A model generated the notes under the pieces. That model was not told the DNA's origin and ran no database searches. It saw only the letters and a list, made by a program, of their open reading frames with translations. Below, piece by piece: positions 7,557-16,739 of a DNA stretch of 64,000 nucleotides. The stretch is from contig JAFZSA010000005.1 of the NCBI GenBank assembly GCA_017619585.1, forward strand, positions 14,581 to 78,580, given 5' to 3'. The stretch comes from Bacteroidaceae bacterium. GTDB taxonomy: Bacteria > Bacteroidota > Bacteroidia > Bacteroidales > Bacteroidaceae. A program made the translations under genes and the position numbers. The first letter of the stretch is position 1, and each line of letters starts with the position of its first letter.

Positions 7557-8675
7557 TTATAGAGACAATTGATTGCAGATTTCTTCCGCCATAGCATTGA
7601 GTGCAACACAATCCCCGCGACTAATGTGACGTTTGTTGGCATCATACAGCCATGGACTAAGAATAAGCACACGTCCTGAAGCACAGGCATCAAAAAGGAT
7701 GTCCGATGGCTTATAATACTCTCGGAAACCATTGTCCGCGAGGAGAATGAACGGTAGTTGTTCACGCAGCAAAACCTGCATTACCTGTTTCTCCTGCCTA
7801 GAGATGAAAGGCGATACCATTACCACGCCCTTGCGTGCTTTCAATACGCATGAATTCATGTAATCACGCAGATTTGTGTCATTCCCAAGCTCTGCAGCCT
7901 TTACCATCTTTTGGCGCACATGTACAGGGGCAAAATGTTCGCTTAATAGTATTGTGCTATTTCCCACTCCGTCATATTTGCGTTCACCTATTGCTAAACC
8001 CCTTTGTACGCGGAAGAAGCCTGGCTTTAGACGCTTAGTGGCCAGGCGCTGTGGGTTCATGTCTATATAGCGGATAGTATTGGGAAGTTGGGTGCTATGC
8101 CCCATTGGGCGGATAAAAGGCATCTCTGAAAATACTGGCGGAAGCTGGTAATAGGCTTCATCGCCCATCTGCTTGCGCAATGTGTCAGAAAAGGCTTTGA
8201 GCCGGTCTGTTTCTTCTCTAAGGTTGGGCCTGGCATTGGGGGCTTCTTGGTTCTTCCTCCGAATGACATTCGGAGCAATGGAAGAAGACGATGCAATGGA
8301 AGAAGACGATGCAATGGAAGAAGAATAAGCACGTCCCAGCTTTTTGGAGGCTTGCCAGAAACCTCGCACTAAGGCTCCAATGCCTGTGGGCATAGTGTGC
8401 CTTACATACAGCACTGCATGCAAATGGTCAGGCATTAGGCAAAAATGCAACACTTGTACTTCGGGGTGGTGATGTGGAATGCTTAACAGGCAATCTATTA
8501 ATGCATTTCCCAAAGTTGTACGTACTACCTTGGCTGTAGTGGGATCATTATTTGTGACGGAGAGTGTACCCAGCAAGGGTTGACGGTCGGTAATTGTTAG
8601 GGTGATATGATATAGGCCAATTCCTTTCCATGTTGTGCCTGGCTCTTGCCATTTCCATTTCTCTTGCTCTGCCAT
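7557..8675 (-). CDS. REP-associated tyrosine transposase (Y1/HUH) with extra C-terminal domain
   Basis: The N-terminal half is an IS200/REP-type Y1 domain. It contains YHITLTITDR near residue 22, the HUH metal site in MPDHLHAVLYV (H84 and H86 counted from the 8675 start), and RYIDMNPQRLA carrying the presumed catalytic Tyr. Such enzymes nick single-stranded DNA at REP palindromes and usually end soon after this motif. Here about 150 further residues follow. They include VVMVSPFIS, PFILLADNGF, SGRVLILSPW and RGDCVALNAMAEE, a Rossmann-like pattern reminiscent of DprA/Smf. A Ser/Ile/Ala low-complexity loop (about 118-134) interrupts the Y1 domain. I chose the start at 8675 because the upstream ATG at 8699 lies inside the -7 box. 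Confidence 0.8.
   Translation of the reverse strand: MAEQEKWKWQEPGTTWKGIGLYHITLTITDRQPLLGTLSVTNNDPTTAKVVRTTLGNALIDCLLSIPHHHPEVQVLHFCLMPDHLHAVLYVRHTMPTGIGALVRGFWQASKKLGRAYSSSIASSSSIASSSSIAPNVIRRKNQEAPNARPNLREETDRLKAFSDTLRKQMGDEAYYQLPPVFSEMPFIRPMGHSTQLPNTIRYIDMNPQRLATKRLKPGFFRVQRGLAIGERKYDGVGNSTILLSEHFAPVHVRQKMVKAAELGNDTNLRDYMNSCVLKARKGVVMVSPFISRQEKQVMQVLLREQLPFILLADNGFREYYKPSDILFDACASGRVLILSPWLYDANKRHISRGDCVALNAMAEEICNQLSL
8275..8325. repeat. 18-nt tandem repeat inside the transposase gene
   Basis: Two perfect 18-nt units (8275-8292 and 8293-8310) are followed by a 15-nt partial unit (8311-8325). They encode repeated Ser-Ser-Ser-Ile-Ala. The length is a multiple of three, so copy number can change without breaking the frame. 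Confidence 0.75.
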
Positions 8676-8696
8676 CTGTCTTTGTATTGTCAATAG

Positions 8697-8704
8697 CAAA
8701 GTTA
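8697..8704 (-). promoter_or_regulatory. -7 box (TAACTTTG) of the transposase gene
   Basis: TAACTTTG on the minus strand matches TAnnTTTG. It would place the transcript start near 8692, just upstream of the 8675 ATG. A second TAACTTTG faces the other way at 8737-8744, in front of the vsr remnant. Neither has a clear -33 TTTG. Confidence 0.5.
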
Positions 8705-8769
8705 CAATTTATTTTTCGATTTCACGATTATTTGTTTAACTTTGTAGCTGAATAGTGAATTAAGAGGCT

Positions 8770-8829
8770 ATGGACAAACTCACTCCCCAACAACGACACA
8801 AGAGCATGGCAGCAACCGGAAGAGGATAA
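8770..8829 (+). pseudogene. Truncated vsr (very short patch repair endonuclease) remnant
   Basis: The frame ATG 8770 to TAA 8827 encodes MDKLTPQQRHKSMAATGRG. The first 15 residues match the conserved N-terminus of Vsr mismatch endonucleases (typically MDKLTPEQRHKCM.AI). The reading then departs and stops, so the rest of the gene is deleted. A -7-like box, TAACTTTG, is retained at 8737-8744. Vsr genes normally accompany cytosine-C5 methylase genes, none of which is seen here, so this looks like the scar of a lost restriction-modification locus. Confidence 0.6.
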
Positions 8830-8960
8830 TGGCCTGCTAATGGCTGCAGAGGAAGAAGAGAAGTATAACGGAGAAATAGCAATACGCCGTTTCTCGGAGA
8901 GTGAAACGGCGTTTCGCTGATAGTAACATGCCGTTTCTCTTGTGGAAGCTGGAAGGTATG
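8830..8960. repeat. Interspersed repeat with GCCGTTTCTC units (copy 1)
   Basis: An inverted repeat GCCGTTTC (8886-8893)/GAAACGGC (8903-8910) is followed by a 24-nt word (8917-8940, containing GATAGTAACATGCCG) that recurs exactly at 37040-37063. The word GCCGTTTCTC occurs at 8886-8895 and 8930-8939. I see no gene in the stretch between the vsr stub and the asnS terminator. Confidence 0.6.
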
Positions 8961-8995
8961 AAAAAAGGCTGCGAAGATGTATTCGCAGCCTTTTT
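8961..8995. terminator. Terminator downstream of asnS (bidirectional)
   Basis: A perfect 9-bp stem GGCTGCGAA (8967-8975)/TTCGCAGCC (8982-8990) with a 6-nt loop is flanked by A-run and T-run, so it can terminate on either strand. It lies 35 nt beyond the asnS stop. Confidence 0.85.
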
Positions 8996-9029
8996 CTTAT
9001 AATGTATATATCCTTTGTCTTTTTCCTTC

Positions 9030-10469
9030 TTAGAACTCTGCGTTCTTGGGAGTACGTGGGAAGGGGATAACGTCACGGATGTTCTGCATACCGGTAACGA
9101 AGAGGATAAGACGCTCGAAGCCCAAACCGAAACCTGCATGGGGGCAGCTTCCGTACTTGCGAGTGTCAAGGTACCACCAAAGGTGGGTCATATCCATATC
9201 ACGGCGCTGAACCTCGGCCATGAGCTTGTCATAGCTAGCCTCACGAACACTACCGCCAATAATCTCACCAATAGAGGGGAACAGCACGTCTGTACCCTGC
9301 ATGGTAGGACCAGGAGCTACGCAACCTTTGTAACCTACTGAACCGCCTTCGGGGGTTGCAGGGTTCTGCTTCATATAGAATGACTTGATGGCTGTGGGAT
9401 AGTCGGTCATGATGACAGGCTTCTTGAAGTGCTCCTCAACCAGGTAACGCTCGTGCTCGCTGGCCAGGTCGTCGCCCCAGTTGCAGGGGAACTCAAACTT
9501 CTTGCCGTTCTTGATAGCTTCCTGCAGGATGTTAATACCCTCTGTATAGGGCAGACGAACGAAGGTTTCCTTCAGTACGCCTTCCAAACGCTCTATGAGG
9601 GTCTTGTCTATCATCTTGTTCAGGAACTCAAGGTCGTCCTTGCAGTTATCCAAAGCCCACTTCACGCAGTACTTGATGAAGTCCTCTTCCAGGTCCATCA
9701 GCTCTTCCTGATCCAGGAAGGCAACCTCGGGTTCTACCATCCAGAACTCTGCCAGATGGCGAGGTGTATTACTGTTCTCGGCACGGAAAGTAGGACCGAA
9801 GGTATAGATGGCACCCAGAGCGGTAGCACCTAACTCACCCTCCAACTGACCGCTAACGGTAAGTGAAGTCTGCTCGCCAAAGAAGTCATCATCATAGATG
9901 ATCTTGCCCTGCTCGTCCTTCTTCAGGTCATAGAGGTTCTTGGTAGTTACCTGGAACATATTTCCGGCACCCTCGCAGTCAGAGGCTGTGATAAGGGGTG
10001 TGTGGAAGTAGAAGTATCCGTGCTGGTGGAAATAAGTATGGATAGCCATTGCCATGTTGTGGCGGATACGCAGTATTGCACCAAAGGTATTGGTACGGGG
10101 ACGCAGGTGAGCTACAGTACGCAGGTATTCCCAGCTGGCACCTTTCTTCTGCAGAGGATAGGTGTTGTCGCAGTCGCCAAGAATCTCAATGGCTGTAGCC
10201 TGAATCTCGCTGGTCTGACCGGCTGCGGGACTCTCTACCAACTTACCCTCTACACTAAGGCAGGCACCTGTAGTGATGCGTTTGATGGTCTCCTCGGGGA
10301 AGTTGGCATCATCACCTACAATCTGTATGTTCTTGATGGTGCTACCGTCATTCAGGGCAATAAAGAAAATACCTTTACTACCACGCTTTGAGCGCACCCA
10401 ACCTTTAACGCATATATCTTCGCCAAAGTTTGTACACTTCAGCGCGTCTATTACTTTTGTACGTTTCAT
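9030..10469 (-). CDS. asnS: Asparaginyl-tRNA synthetase
   Basis: This 479-residue class II synthetase charges tRNA-Asn in the cytosol. The N-terminal OB-fold anticodon-binding domain is visible ([23 protein letters not shown], about 21-43). The catalytic core carries motif 2 ([22 protein letters not shown]), the TQ/GNMFQVT region, and the motif 3 end GFGLGFERL near the C-terminus. The length is normal for bacterial AsnRS. It follows rluB by 30 nt filled with an ATTATGAA-type array and is followed by a strong terminator, so it is probably the last gene of a purB-rluB-asnS transcript. Confidence 0.97.
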   Translation of the reverse strand: MKRTKVIDALKCTNFGEDICVKGWVRSKRGSKGIFFIALNDGSTIKNIQIVGDDANFPEETIKRITTGACLSVEGKLVESPAAGQTSEIQATAIEILGDCDNTYPLQKKGASWEYLRTVAHLRPRTNTFGAILRIRHNMAMAIHTYFHQHGYFYFHTPLITASDCEGAGNMFQVTTKNLYDLKKDEQGKIIYDDDFFGEQTSLTVSGQLEGELGATALGAIYTFGPTFRAENSNTPRHLAEFWMVEPEVAFLDQEELMDLEEDFIKYCVKWALDNCKDDLEFLNKMIDKTLIERLEGVLKETFVRLPYTEGINILQEAIKNGKKFEFPCNWGDDLASEHERYLVEEHFKKPVIMTDYPTAIKSFYMKQNPATPEGGSVGYKGCVAPGPTMQGTDVLFPSIGEIIGGSVREASYDKLMAEVQRRDMDMTHLWWYLDTRKYGSCPHAGFGLGFERLILFVTGMQNIRDVIPFPRTPKNAEF

Positions 10470-10502
10470 AATTATGAACTATGAACTATGAATTATGAAT
10501 TA
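10470..10502. repeat. Short tandem array between rluB stop and asnS start
   Basis: The junction consists of repeated ATTATGAA/CTATGAA words on the plus strand (TTCATAATT on the coding strand). The array includes the rluB stop codon (10500-10502) and abuts the asnS ATG, so almost no unique sequence separates the genes. Confidence 0.7.
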
Positions 10503-11756
10503 TTCAAACGCTCCCATGCGCAGCATGTTAACCTCCTGCTCTGTGAGGAAGCGCCAGTCGCCACGGCGAACATTCTTCTTGGTGAGGCCGGCGAAGAATA
10601 CGCGATCCAACTTGACAACCTTGTAGCCAAGGCTCTCGAAGATACGACGTACAATTCGGTTACGACCACTGTGAATCTCAATGCCTACCTGCTTGCGGTC
10701 TGTCTCGCTGGCATACTCGATGGCATCTGCATGAATCTCGCCATCTTCCAGCTGGATGCCGTCGGCAATCATGCGCATATCGGCAGCGGTGACATTCTTA
10801 TTAAGGTAAACATGATAGATCTTCTTCTTCATGAACTGAGGGTGAGTAAGCTTGCTGGCCAACTCGCCATCGTTGGTGAGAAGCAGTACACCGGTGGTGT
10901 TACGGTCAAGACGACCAACGGGATAGATACGCTCACGGCAAGCACCCTTCACTAAGTCCATAACGGTCTTGCGGTTCTGTGGGTCGTCGCTGGTGGTAAC
11001 ATAATCCTTGGGTTTGTTCAGCAGGATGTAAACCTTCTTCTCGATGCTTACCAACTGGTCGTGGAAGAGCACAGAGTCTGAGCGCTTAATCTTGGTTCCC
11101 AGTTCTGTTACAACCTGACCGTTGACAGATACTACACCTGCCTCGATGAAGCTGTCGGCCTCGCGACGGCTGCAAACACCGGCATTTGCCAGGAACTTGT
11201 TCAGACGGATTGGTTCTTCGGGATCGATGTGAGTCTCCTTGTACTCGATCTGCTTCTTCATGCTATATTTAGCATTGGGGTTGTAACCCGCTGTGCGGGG
11301 ACGGAAACCTCCTCTTGGTCCGCCCTTAGGTGCATATCCGCCTTGCTGACGGGGCTGATAGCCTCCCTCGCGACGGGGACGCTGCTGGTAACCGCCTTCG
11401 CCACCTGCATTGTAACGGGGACGATAACCGCCTTGCTGGCGGGGCTGGTAGCCTCCCTGCTGACGTGGCTGGTAACCACCTTCGCGGGGCTGACGTGGCT
11501 GATAGCCTCCCTCGCCACCTGCGTTGTAACGGGGACGATAGCCGCCTTCGCGTGACTGGTAAGGACGGGATACCTGACCTTCTGTATTACTGCTGAATGC
11601 AGGGCGGCTTATACGTGGACGCATAACACGACCCTGACTGCTGTATCTAGGGGTTGAATTGTTTTCACTGCCATACTGAGGGCGATAGCCGTCGCGGCCT
11701 GCACTCTCATTCTTCTCGGAGAATTTCTCTCTCCAGCTTTCGTCTTCTGTAATCAT
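10500..11756 (-). CDS. rluB: 23S rRNA pseudouridine synthase (RluB-like) with long disordered N-terminus
   Basis: The C-terminal 240 residues are a canonical RsuA/RluB-family enzyme. An S4 RNA-binding domain (RLNKFLANAGVCSRREAD, from about 184) is followed by a catalytic domain with the Asp motif YPVGRLDRNTTGVLLLTNDG and the tail GRNRIVRRIFE. By family it isomerises a uridine in 23S rRNA helix 89/90. The first 180 residues are a Gly/Arg/Gln/Tyr/Pro-rich low-complexity tail with GGYQPRQQ and GGYRPRYNAGGE repeats (about 69-152). This is likely disordered and RNA-binding. The distinction from RsuA/RluE relatives rests on general similarity only. Confidence 0.88.
   Translation of the reverse strand: MITEDESWREKFSEKNESAGRDGYRPQYGSENNSTPRYSSQGRVMRPRISRPAFSSNTEGQVSRPYQSREGGYRPRYNAGGEGGYQPRQPREGGYQPRQQGGYQPRQQGGYRPRYNAGGEGGYQQRPRREGGYQPRQQGGYAPKGGPRGGFRPRTAGYNPNAKYSMKKQIEYKETHIDPEEPIRLNKFLANAGVCSRREADSFIEAGVVSVNGQVVTELGTKIKRSDSVLFHDQLVSIEKKVYILLNKPKDYVTTSDDPQNRKTVMDLVKGACRERIYPVGRLDRNTTGVLLLTNDGELASKLTHPQFMKKKIYHVYLNKNVTAADMRMIADGIQLEDGEIHADAIEYASETDRKQVGIEIHSGRNRIVRRIFESLGYKVVKLDRVFFAGLTKKNVRRGDWRFLTEQEVNMLRMGAFE
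11301..11552. repeat. In-frame tandem repeats encoding GGYQPRQQ/GGYRPRYNAGGE
   Basis: Imperfect 24- to 36-nt units are repeated across this part of rluB, with long near-identical blocks (for example the NAGGEGGYQ segments at two places). The repeats preserve frame and should be prone to copy-number change between strains. Confidence 0.75.
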
Positions 11757-11805
11757 AATAAATTTCTTTTAGTTTTATTTAAAAAGTGTTTCAAATAATG
11801 TTGTT

Positions 11806-13152
11806 TTAAATACCTATATATGTATGTGGAGTTATGGCACGCAGTTCATCCTTCACGGATTCGCTAACGTTGAGCTCCTCAATAAAGTTCTTGATTGTAG
11901 CCTCGTCAATACCCTTGCCGGTACGGGTAAGTGCCTTCAGTGCCTCGTAGGGGTGTGGGTAGGCCTCACGGCGGAGAATGGTCTGGATAGCCTCGGCACA
12001 TACAGCCCAACAGTTATCCAAGTCGCGGTTGATGGCCTCCTGGTTCAGTACCAACTTGCGCAATCCCTTCAGGGTGCTGTTGATGCTGATGAGCATGTGA
12101 CCCAAGGGCACACCGACATTACGTAATACGGTGCTGTCAGTGAGGTCTCGCTGCAGACGGCTGACGGGAAGCTTCTGGCTCAGATGCAACAGGATGGCGT
12201 TGGCAATGCCAAGGTTACCTTCTGAGTTCTCGAAGTCAATGGGGTTGACCTTGTGGGGCATGGCGCTGGAACCAACCTCTCCGGCTTTGATCTTCTGACG
12301 GAAGTACTCCATGGAAACATACTGCCAGAAGTCACGGTCAAGGTCGATGATGATGGTGTTGATGCGCTTCATAGCATCAAAGATAGCGCCCAGACTGTCA
12401 TAGTTACTGATCTGAGTGGTATATTCTTCACGCTCCAGTCCCAACTTCTCTGCAACGAACTTAGAACCGAACTCACGCCAGTTATACTGGGGGTATGCTA
12501 CATGGTGAGCATTGAAGTTACCTGTAGCACCGCCGAACTTGGCTGTTACAGGACACTGGCGCAACATCTCCAACTGACGCTGCAGACGATATACGAATAC
12601 CATTACCTCCTTGCCCAGACGGGTGGGGCTGGCAGGCTGTCCGTGTGTCTTTGCCAACATGGGAACATCCTTCCATTCCTCGGCATACGCTGTAAGCTGT
12701 TCTATCAACTCCTGCAAGAGAGGATAGTAAACCTGCTCGAGTGCCTCTTTTACACTCAAGGGTACGCTGGTGTTGTTAATGTCCTGTGAAGTAAGACCAA
12801 AATGGATAAACTCCTTGTAGGCTTCCAGACCGCCGATGGCATCGAACTGCTCCTTGATGAAGTACTCGACGGCTTTTACATCGTGGTTGGTAACCTTTTC
12901 TATATCCTTTACACGCTGTGCGTCCTGCTCAGAGAAATTCTGATAGATGCTTCTTAGGGTGGCATACAAATCCTGAGGGAATGATGCCAACTGAGGAAGG
13001 GGCAATTCGCAAAGTGTGATGAAATACTCAATTTCGACTCTTACACGGTAACGGATAAGAGCATACTCGGAAAAATAATCGGCCAGAGGTTCTGTTTTGC
13101 CGCGATAGCGACCGTCAATAGGGGATATCGCTGTCAATAAATCCAATTCCAT
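11806..13152 (-). CDS. purB: Adenylosuccinate lyase
   Basis: This 448-residue fumarase/aspartase-superfamily enzyme catalyses two steps of purine synthesis (SAICAR to AICAR, adenylosuccinate to AMP). The signature loop GSSAMPHKVNPIDFENSEGN is intact, as are TNHDVKAVEYF and FIHFGLTSQDINNT, which carry the active-site His and Thr/Ser residues. The type is the E. coli-like long PurB (about 450 residues). A TATATTTG box lies just upstream of the start. It is followed after 49 nt by rluB on the same strand. Confidence 0.97.
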   Translation of the reverse strand: MELDLLTAISPIDGRYRGKTEPLADYFSEYALIRYRVRVEIEYFITLCELPLPQLASFPQDLYATLRSIYQNFSEQDAQRVKDIEKVTNHDVKAVEYFIKEQFDAIGGLEAYKEFIHFGLTSQDINNTSVPLSVKEALEQVYYPLLQELIEQLTAYAEEWKDVPMLAKTHGQPASPTRLGKEVMVFVYRLQRQLEMLRQCPVTAKFGGATGNFNAHHVAYPQYNWREFGSKFVAEKLGLEREEYTTQISNYDSLGAIFDAMKRINTIIIDLDRDFWQYVSMEYFRQKIKAGEVGSSAMPHKVNPIDFENSEGNLGIANAILLHLSQKLPVSRLQRDLTDSTVLRNVGVPLGHMLISINSTLKGLRKLVLNQEAINRDLDNCWAVCAEAIQTILRREAYPHPYEALKALTRTGKGIDEATIKNFIEELNVSESVKDELRAITPHTYIGI

Positions 13153-13199
13153 AGCGAAAAACTAATACGTGCTTCAAATATATAATTGCGCAAAAGAGT

Positions 13200-13273
13200 G
13201 GGCGTTGACGGATTCGAACCGCCGACCCTCTGCTTGTAAGGCAGATGCTCTGAACCAGCTGAGCTAAACGCCC
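13200..13273 (-). tRNA. tRNA-Val (anticodon TAC), copy 2 in transcription order
   Basis: The reverse complement folds into a complete 74-nt cloverleaf: acceptor GGGCGTT/AACGCCC, D-stem GCTC/GAGC, anticodon stem TCTGC/GCAGA with loop CTTACAA (anticodon UAC), and T-arm GGCGG-TTCGAAT-CCGTC. CCA is not encoded. It is identical to the copy 36 nt upstream. Confidence 0.97.
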
Positions 13274-13309
13274 GTATCTCAATGAGGCTTGTGGAAAGTA
13301 TTTTTTTGT

Positions 13310-13383
13310 GGGCGTTGACGGATTCGAACCGCCGACCCTCTGCTTGTAAGGCAGATGCTCTGAACCAGCTGAGCTAAACGCCC
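13310..13383 (-). tRNA. tRNA-Val (anticodon TAC), copy 1 in transcription order
   Basis: This 74-nt gene is identical in sequence and fold to the 13200-13273 gene. The pair is a recent tandem duplication or is kept identical by conversion. It lies between trpS and purB on the same strand and is probably processed from one transcript. Confidence 0.97.
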
Positions 13384-13460
13384 GAAACAAGTCCCCTCGA
13401 GAAATGCGGAGCAAAGTTACCACAATTCTGCGGACCTGCAAAATATTTCCGTAAATATTT

Positions 13461-14561
13461 TTATTTAGATGCGAAACGACGTGACTGCTCTTCAATCAGT
13501 GCTTTGTCCTGGAAGTAGTTGATCTTCATGGCACGACGCACCTCGTCCATTGTCTGACAGGCAACCTCGCGGGCAGTCTCACATCCCTTCTGGAGTATGT
13601 CATATACCATGGGAATGTCCTTCTCGAACTCAGCACGACGCTGGCGGATAGGCTCTAAGGTCTCCTGCAGTACGTTCATCAACAGTTTCTTGCACTTCAT
13701 ATCACCCAGACCGCCACGTGTATAGTGGTCCTTCATCTCCTGAAGGGTCTGGTAGTCTGTGGTCATAGCAGCCACCATCTCGTCTGTTGCAAAGGCATCC
13801 AGATAAGTGAATACTGTGTTGCCCTCCAGATGGCCGGGGTCGTTGACCTGCAGGTGGGTGGGGTCGGTGTACATGCTCTTCACTTTCTTGTTTACCTCGT
13901 CGGCAGAATCAGAAAGGTATATGCAGTTACCAAGGCTCTTACTCATCTTGGCCTTGCCATCTGTACCGGGCAAGCGCAGACAGGCAGCATTGTCGGGCAA
14001 CAGGATGTTGGGCTCTACAAGTGTATCGCCATAGATATTGTTGAATTTGCGGACTATCTCGCGGCACTGCTCCAGCATGGGTTCCTGGTCCTCACCGGCA
14101 GGTACTGTGGTTGCCTTGAACATGGTGATGTCTGCTGCCTGAGAGATAGGGTAGGTGAAGAATCCTACAGGAATGCTCTCGCCGCTGAAGCCGCGCATCT
14201 GGACTTCTGTCTTGACGGTAGGGTTGCGTTGCAGACGGCTTACGCTTACCATATCCATATAATAGAATGACAATTCGCAAAGTTCAGGAATCTGGCTCTG
14301 GATGAACAGAGTGCTCTTGGCGGGGTCAAGACCTGCTGACAGGTAGTCGAGGGCTACCTCAATGACGTTCTGACGAACCTTCTCGGGGTTCTCGATATTA
14401 TCAGTCAAGGCCTGGGCATCAGCCTCGAAAACAAAAATCTTATCATAAAGGCCTGAGTTCTGCAGCTCAACTCTGCGACGTAGTGAGCCTACATAGTGGC
14501 CGATGTGAAGTTTTCCGGTTGGGCGGTCGCCCGTTAGAATGATTTTTTCTTTTGGTTCCAT
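13461..14561 (-). CDS. trpS: Tryptophanyl-tRNA synthetase
   Basis: This class I synthetase has 366 residues from [22 protein letters not shown]. The HIGH motif is KLHIGHY, and the KMSKS loop is [10 protein letters not shown]. The frame is open further upstream (to 14681) but that part overlaps the end of mutL and is not conserved, so I take the start at 14561. The gene follows mutL by 32 nt. No tRNA-dependent leader is present. An AT-rich palindrome (AAATATTT twice) lies at the 3' end. Confidence 0.96.
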   Translation of the reverse strand: MEPKEKIILTGDRPTGKLHIGHYVGSLRRRVELQNSGLYDKIFVFEADAQALTDNIENPEKVRQNVIEVALDYLSAGLDPAKSTLFIQSQIPELCELSFYYMDMVSVSRLQRNPTVKTEVQMRGFSGESIPVGFFTYPISQAADITMFKATTVPAGEDQEPMLEQCREIVRKFNNIYGDTLVEPNILLPDNAACLRLPGTDGKAKMSKSLGNCIYLSDSADEVNKKVKSMYTDPTHLQVNDPGHLEGNTVFTYLDAFATDEMVAAMTTDYQTLQEMKDHYTRGGLGDMKCKKLLMNVLQETLEPIRQRRAEFEKDIPMVYDILQKGCETAREVACQTMDEVRRAMKINYFQDKALIEEQSRRFASK

Positions 14562-14593
14562 TATATTTTGTGTAATTTGATTTGTTCTTTTTA

Positions 14594-16426
14594 TCAGCGT
14601 CCGAACATCTTCTCTATCTGGCTGTGTTCCAATACTGAGACAATAACCTTCCCGGTGGGGGTGAGGTTGGGATTCTGACACTGGAAGAGTTCTCCCAGCA
14701 GGGATTCCATCTCCTGGTTGGTGAGTACCTGTCCGGCTACAATGGAGGTGTTGCGAGCCATAACAAGGGCTATGCGGTGCTGCAGCTCGTTTTCCATGCC
14801 AGTTTCTTTTTCCTTGACGGTTTCAACCATCTGGGAAAGAATGGATATGGGGTTGGCACCTTTCAGGTCGGAAGGAACGCCGTTGACGGAGAAACTGCCA
14901 CCGCCCAATGATTCTATGTCGAACCCGAGCTGGCGTAGCTCGTCTGTCATATCCTGAAACAAAATTGCATCAGAAGGGGACAGCTGTAACATCTCGGGGA
15001 AGAGCAGGCCTTGCGAAGAGGGCTTTTGTCCCTCCATCTGTTTGATGAATTTCTCGTAAAGAATACGGACATGAGCCCTGTGCTGGTCAATGATCATCAG
15101 TCCTGTCTGAACAGGCGTAAGGATATATTGCCCGCGATACTGGAAATGGCAACTGCTCATCTCCATCTCGCCTGATGCCTCGTCAGCAAACAAGTTCTGT
15201 ATTTCTGTCGGCTCTTCTTCTATATGATAGTCCTGTACCGGATCTGTCTTCTGAATATCTGCATACAGTTGTTCCCAGTCAACGGGTACATGCTTCTGTT
15301 TCCTTTCCTCGCCTGAGCGGAAAGGGTTATAACTGCTGTCAATCTGCACCTTAGGTGCATGCACCTGAGTGCCTGCGTTGAAGTCGAAGGTTGGGATGTC
15401 CGGGCGGCCCTCAACGTCAAAGTCGATTGTCGGCACGGCATTGAACTTGCCCAGGGAATCCTTGATGGCTGCTACCAGAATCTGCCAGATTGCGGAGTCG
15501 TTCTCGAATTTAATCTCCGTTTTGGTTGGATGGATATTGACATCGATATTGGCGGGGTCAACTTCGAAGTAAAGGAAGTAGGGAATCTGCTCGCCTTCGG
15601 GGATTAGATGGGCAAATGCCTCCATGACGGCCTTGTGGAAGTAGGGGTGACGCATGTAACGCCCGTTCACAAAGAAGAACTGATTGGTGTTCTTCTTACG
15701 GGCTGTCTCCGGCTTGCCTACAAAACCCGTGATGCGGGCAAGTGTGGTATCCACGTCAACAGACAGCAACTGTTCGTTCAGCTTCTTGCCGAAGACATTG
15801 ACGATTCGCTGTCTGAGATTACTGGAAGGCAACTTGGTCATCATCTCACCGTTATGAGAGAATGAGAATGAAACGGTGGGATTTACCAATACGATACGTT
15901 CAAATTCCTGGATGATATTGTTTAGTTCCGTCTGATTTGACTTCAGGAACTTCCTGCGCGCAGGTATATTATAAAATAGGTTGCGAACCTGGAAGTTGGC
16001 ACCTATGGGACATGAGCAGGCTTCCTGTCCGATGACCTGCGACCCTTCTATGGTCAGTTCAGTCCCCAGTTCATTATCTATTGTTCTGGTCTGAAGACGT
16101 ACTTGTGCAACGGCGGCAATAGAGGGAAGGGCTTCGCCTCTGAATCCCATGGTATGGAGGGAATACAAGTCTTCTGCCTGTCTGATTTTGGATGTGGCAT
16201 GACGTTCAAAAGCCATGCGGGCATCTTGTTCGCTCATTCCCTTTCCGTCATCAATCACCTGGATAGATGTGCGGCCGGCGTCAACAACCAGCACGTCCAC
16301 TGTTGATGCGCCTGCGTCCACAGCGTTCTCCATCAGCTCCTTTATTACTGATGCCGGACGCTGAACAACCTCGCCGGCTGCTATCTGGTTAGCAACCGAA
16401 TCTGGAAGAAGGTGAATGATATCCAT
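14594..16426 (-). CDS. mutL: DNA mismatch repair protein MutL
   Basis: This 610-residue protein has an N-terminal GHKL ATPase with [12 protein letters not shown] (motif I), DDGKGM (motif II) and ATSKI...[15 protein letters not shown] (motif III), followed by the transducer domain ([10 protein letters not shown]). The C-terminal dimerisation domain carries [16 protein letters not shown] where endonuclease-type MutL has DQHA(X)2E(X)4E. The first Glu is a Val, so nicking activity is uncertain. It couples mismatch recognition to strand removal. The next gene upstream ends 4 nt before its start, which indicates an operon. Confidence 0.96.
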   Translation of the reverse strand: MDIIHLLPDSVANQIAAGEVVQRPASVIKELMENAVDAGASTVDVLVVDAGRTSIQVIDDGKGMSEQDARMAFERHATSKIRQAEDLYSLHTMGFRGEALPSIAAVAQVRLQTRTIDNELGTELTIEGSQVIGQEACSCPIGANFQVRNLFYNIPARRKFLKSNQTELNNIIQEFERIVLVNPTVSFSFSHNGEMMTKLPSSNLRQRIVNVFGKKLNEQLLSVDVDTTLARITGFVGKPETARKKNTNQFFFVNGRYMRHPYFHKAVMEAFAHLIPEGEQIPYFLYFEVDPANIDVNIHPTKTEIKFENDSAIWQILVAAIKDSLGKFNAVPTIDFDVEGRPDIPTFDFNAGTQVHAPKVQIDSSYNPFRSGEERKQKHVPVDWEQLYADIQKTDPVQDYHIEEEPTEIQNLFADEASGEMEMSSCHFQYRGQYILTPVQTGLMIIDQHRAHVRILYEKFIKQMEGQKPSSQGLLFPEMLQLSPSDAILFQDMTDELRQLGFDIESLGGGSFSVNGVPSDLKGANPISILSQMVETVKEKETGMENELQHRIALVMARNTSIVAGQVLTNQEMESLLGELFQCQNPNLTPTGKVIVSVLEHSQIEKMFGR

Positions 16427-16430
16427 ACGT

Positions 16431-16724
16431 TTAAGACTTACCAGTCATTATAAATCTCCAAATAATCAACAGAACAAAAATAAGCAGGATAGCCAGGGGC
16501 CAGCCTATGCGGGCGCCATGTTCCTTGTAGCGCTGTGCACGTGGGGTGAAATTGATGAAGGTTCCCTTGAACTTGTCGGCATTGAATGCTTCCTTGGCAG
16601 GCTGGTCTCCGCTCTTTTCGCGTTCCACCTGCTCTACCAATTTCTGCAACTTTTCCTTACGTTCATCGGTATAGATGCTAACCCGTCTGAATTTACGAGG
16701 CTGCCTTGCACTGAACAATCCCAT
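16431..16724 (-). CDS. Conserved small membrane protein (97 aa)
   Basis: A basic N-terminus (MGLFSARQPRKFRRVSIYTDERKEKLQKLVEQ, helical) and a Pro-containing middle (KFKGTFINFTPRAQRYKEHGAR) precede a single C-terminal membrane span (about 75-92, WPLAILLIFVLLIIWRFI). Genes of this type accompany mutL and OstA-like genes in Bacteroidales, but I know of no function. It lies 15 nt after the OstA-like gene and 4 nt before mutL. Confidence 0.75.
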   Translation of the reverse strand: MGLFSARQPRKFRRVSIYTDERKEKLQKLVEQVEREKSGDQPAKEAFNADKFKGTFINFTPRAQRYKEHGARIGWPLAILLIFVLLIIWRFIMTGKS

Positions 16725-16739
16725 AACCTATATTTTTAT

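Noticed and set aside
7382..7765. 127-residue minus-strand ORF overlapping the transposase 3' end
   Set aside because: Out-of-frame shadow of the transposase gene that continues into repeat-containing non-coding DNA.
14562..14681. N-terminal extension of trpS
   Set aside because: It overlaps the mutL 3' end and does not resemble any synthetase; [22 protein letters not shown] at 14561 is the normal N-terminus.
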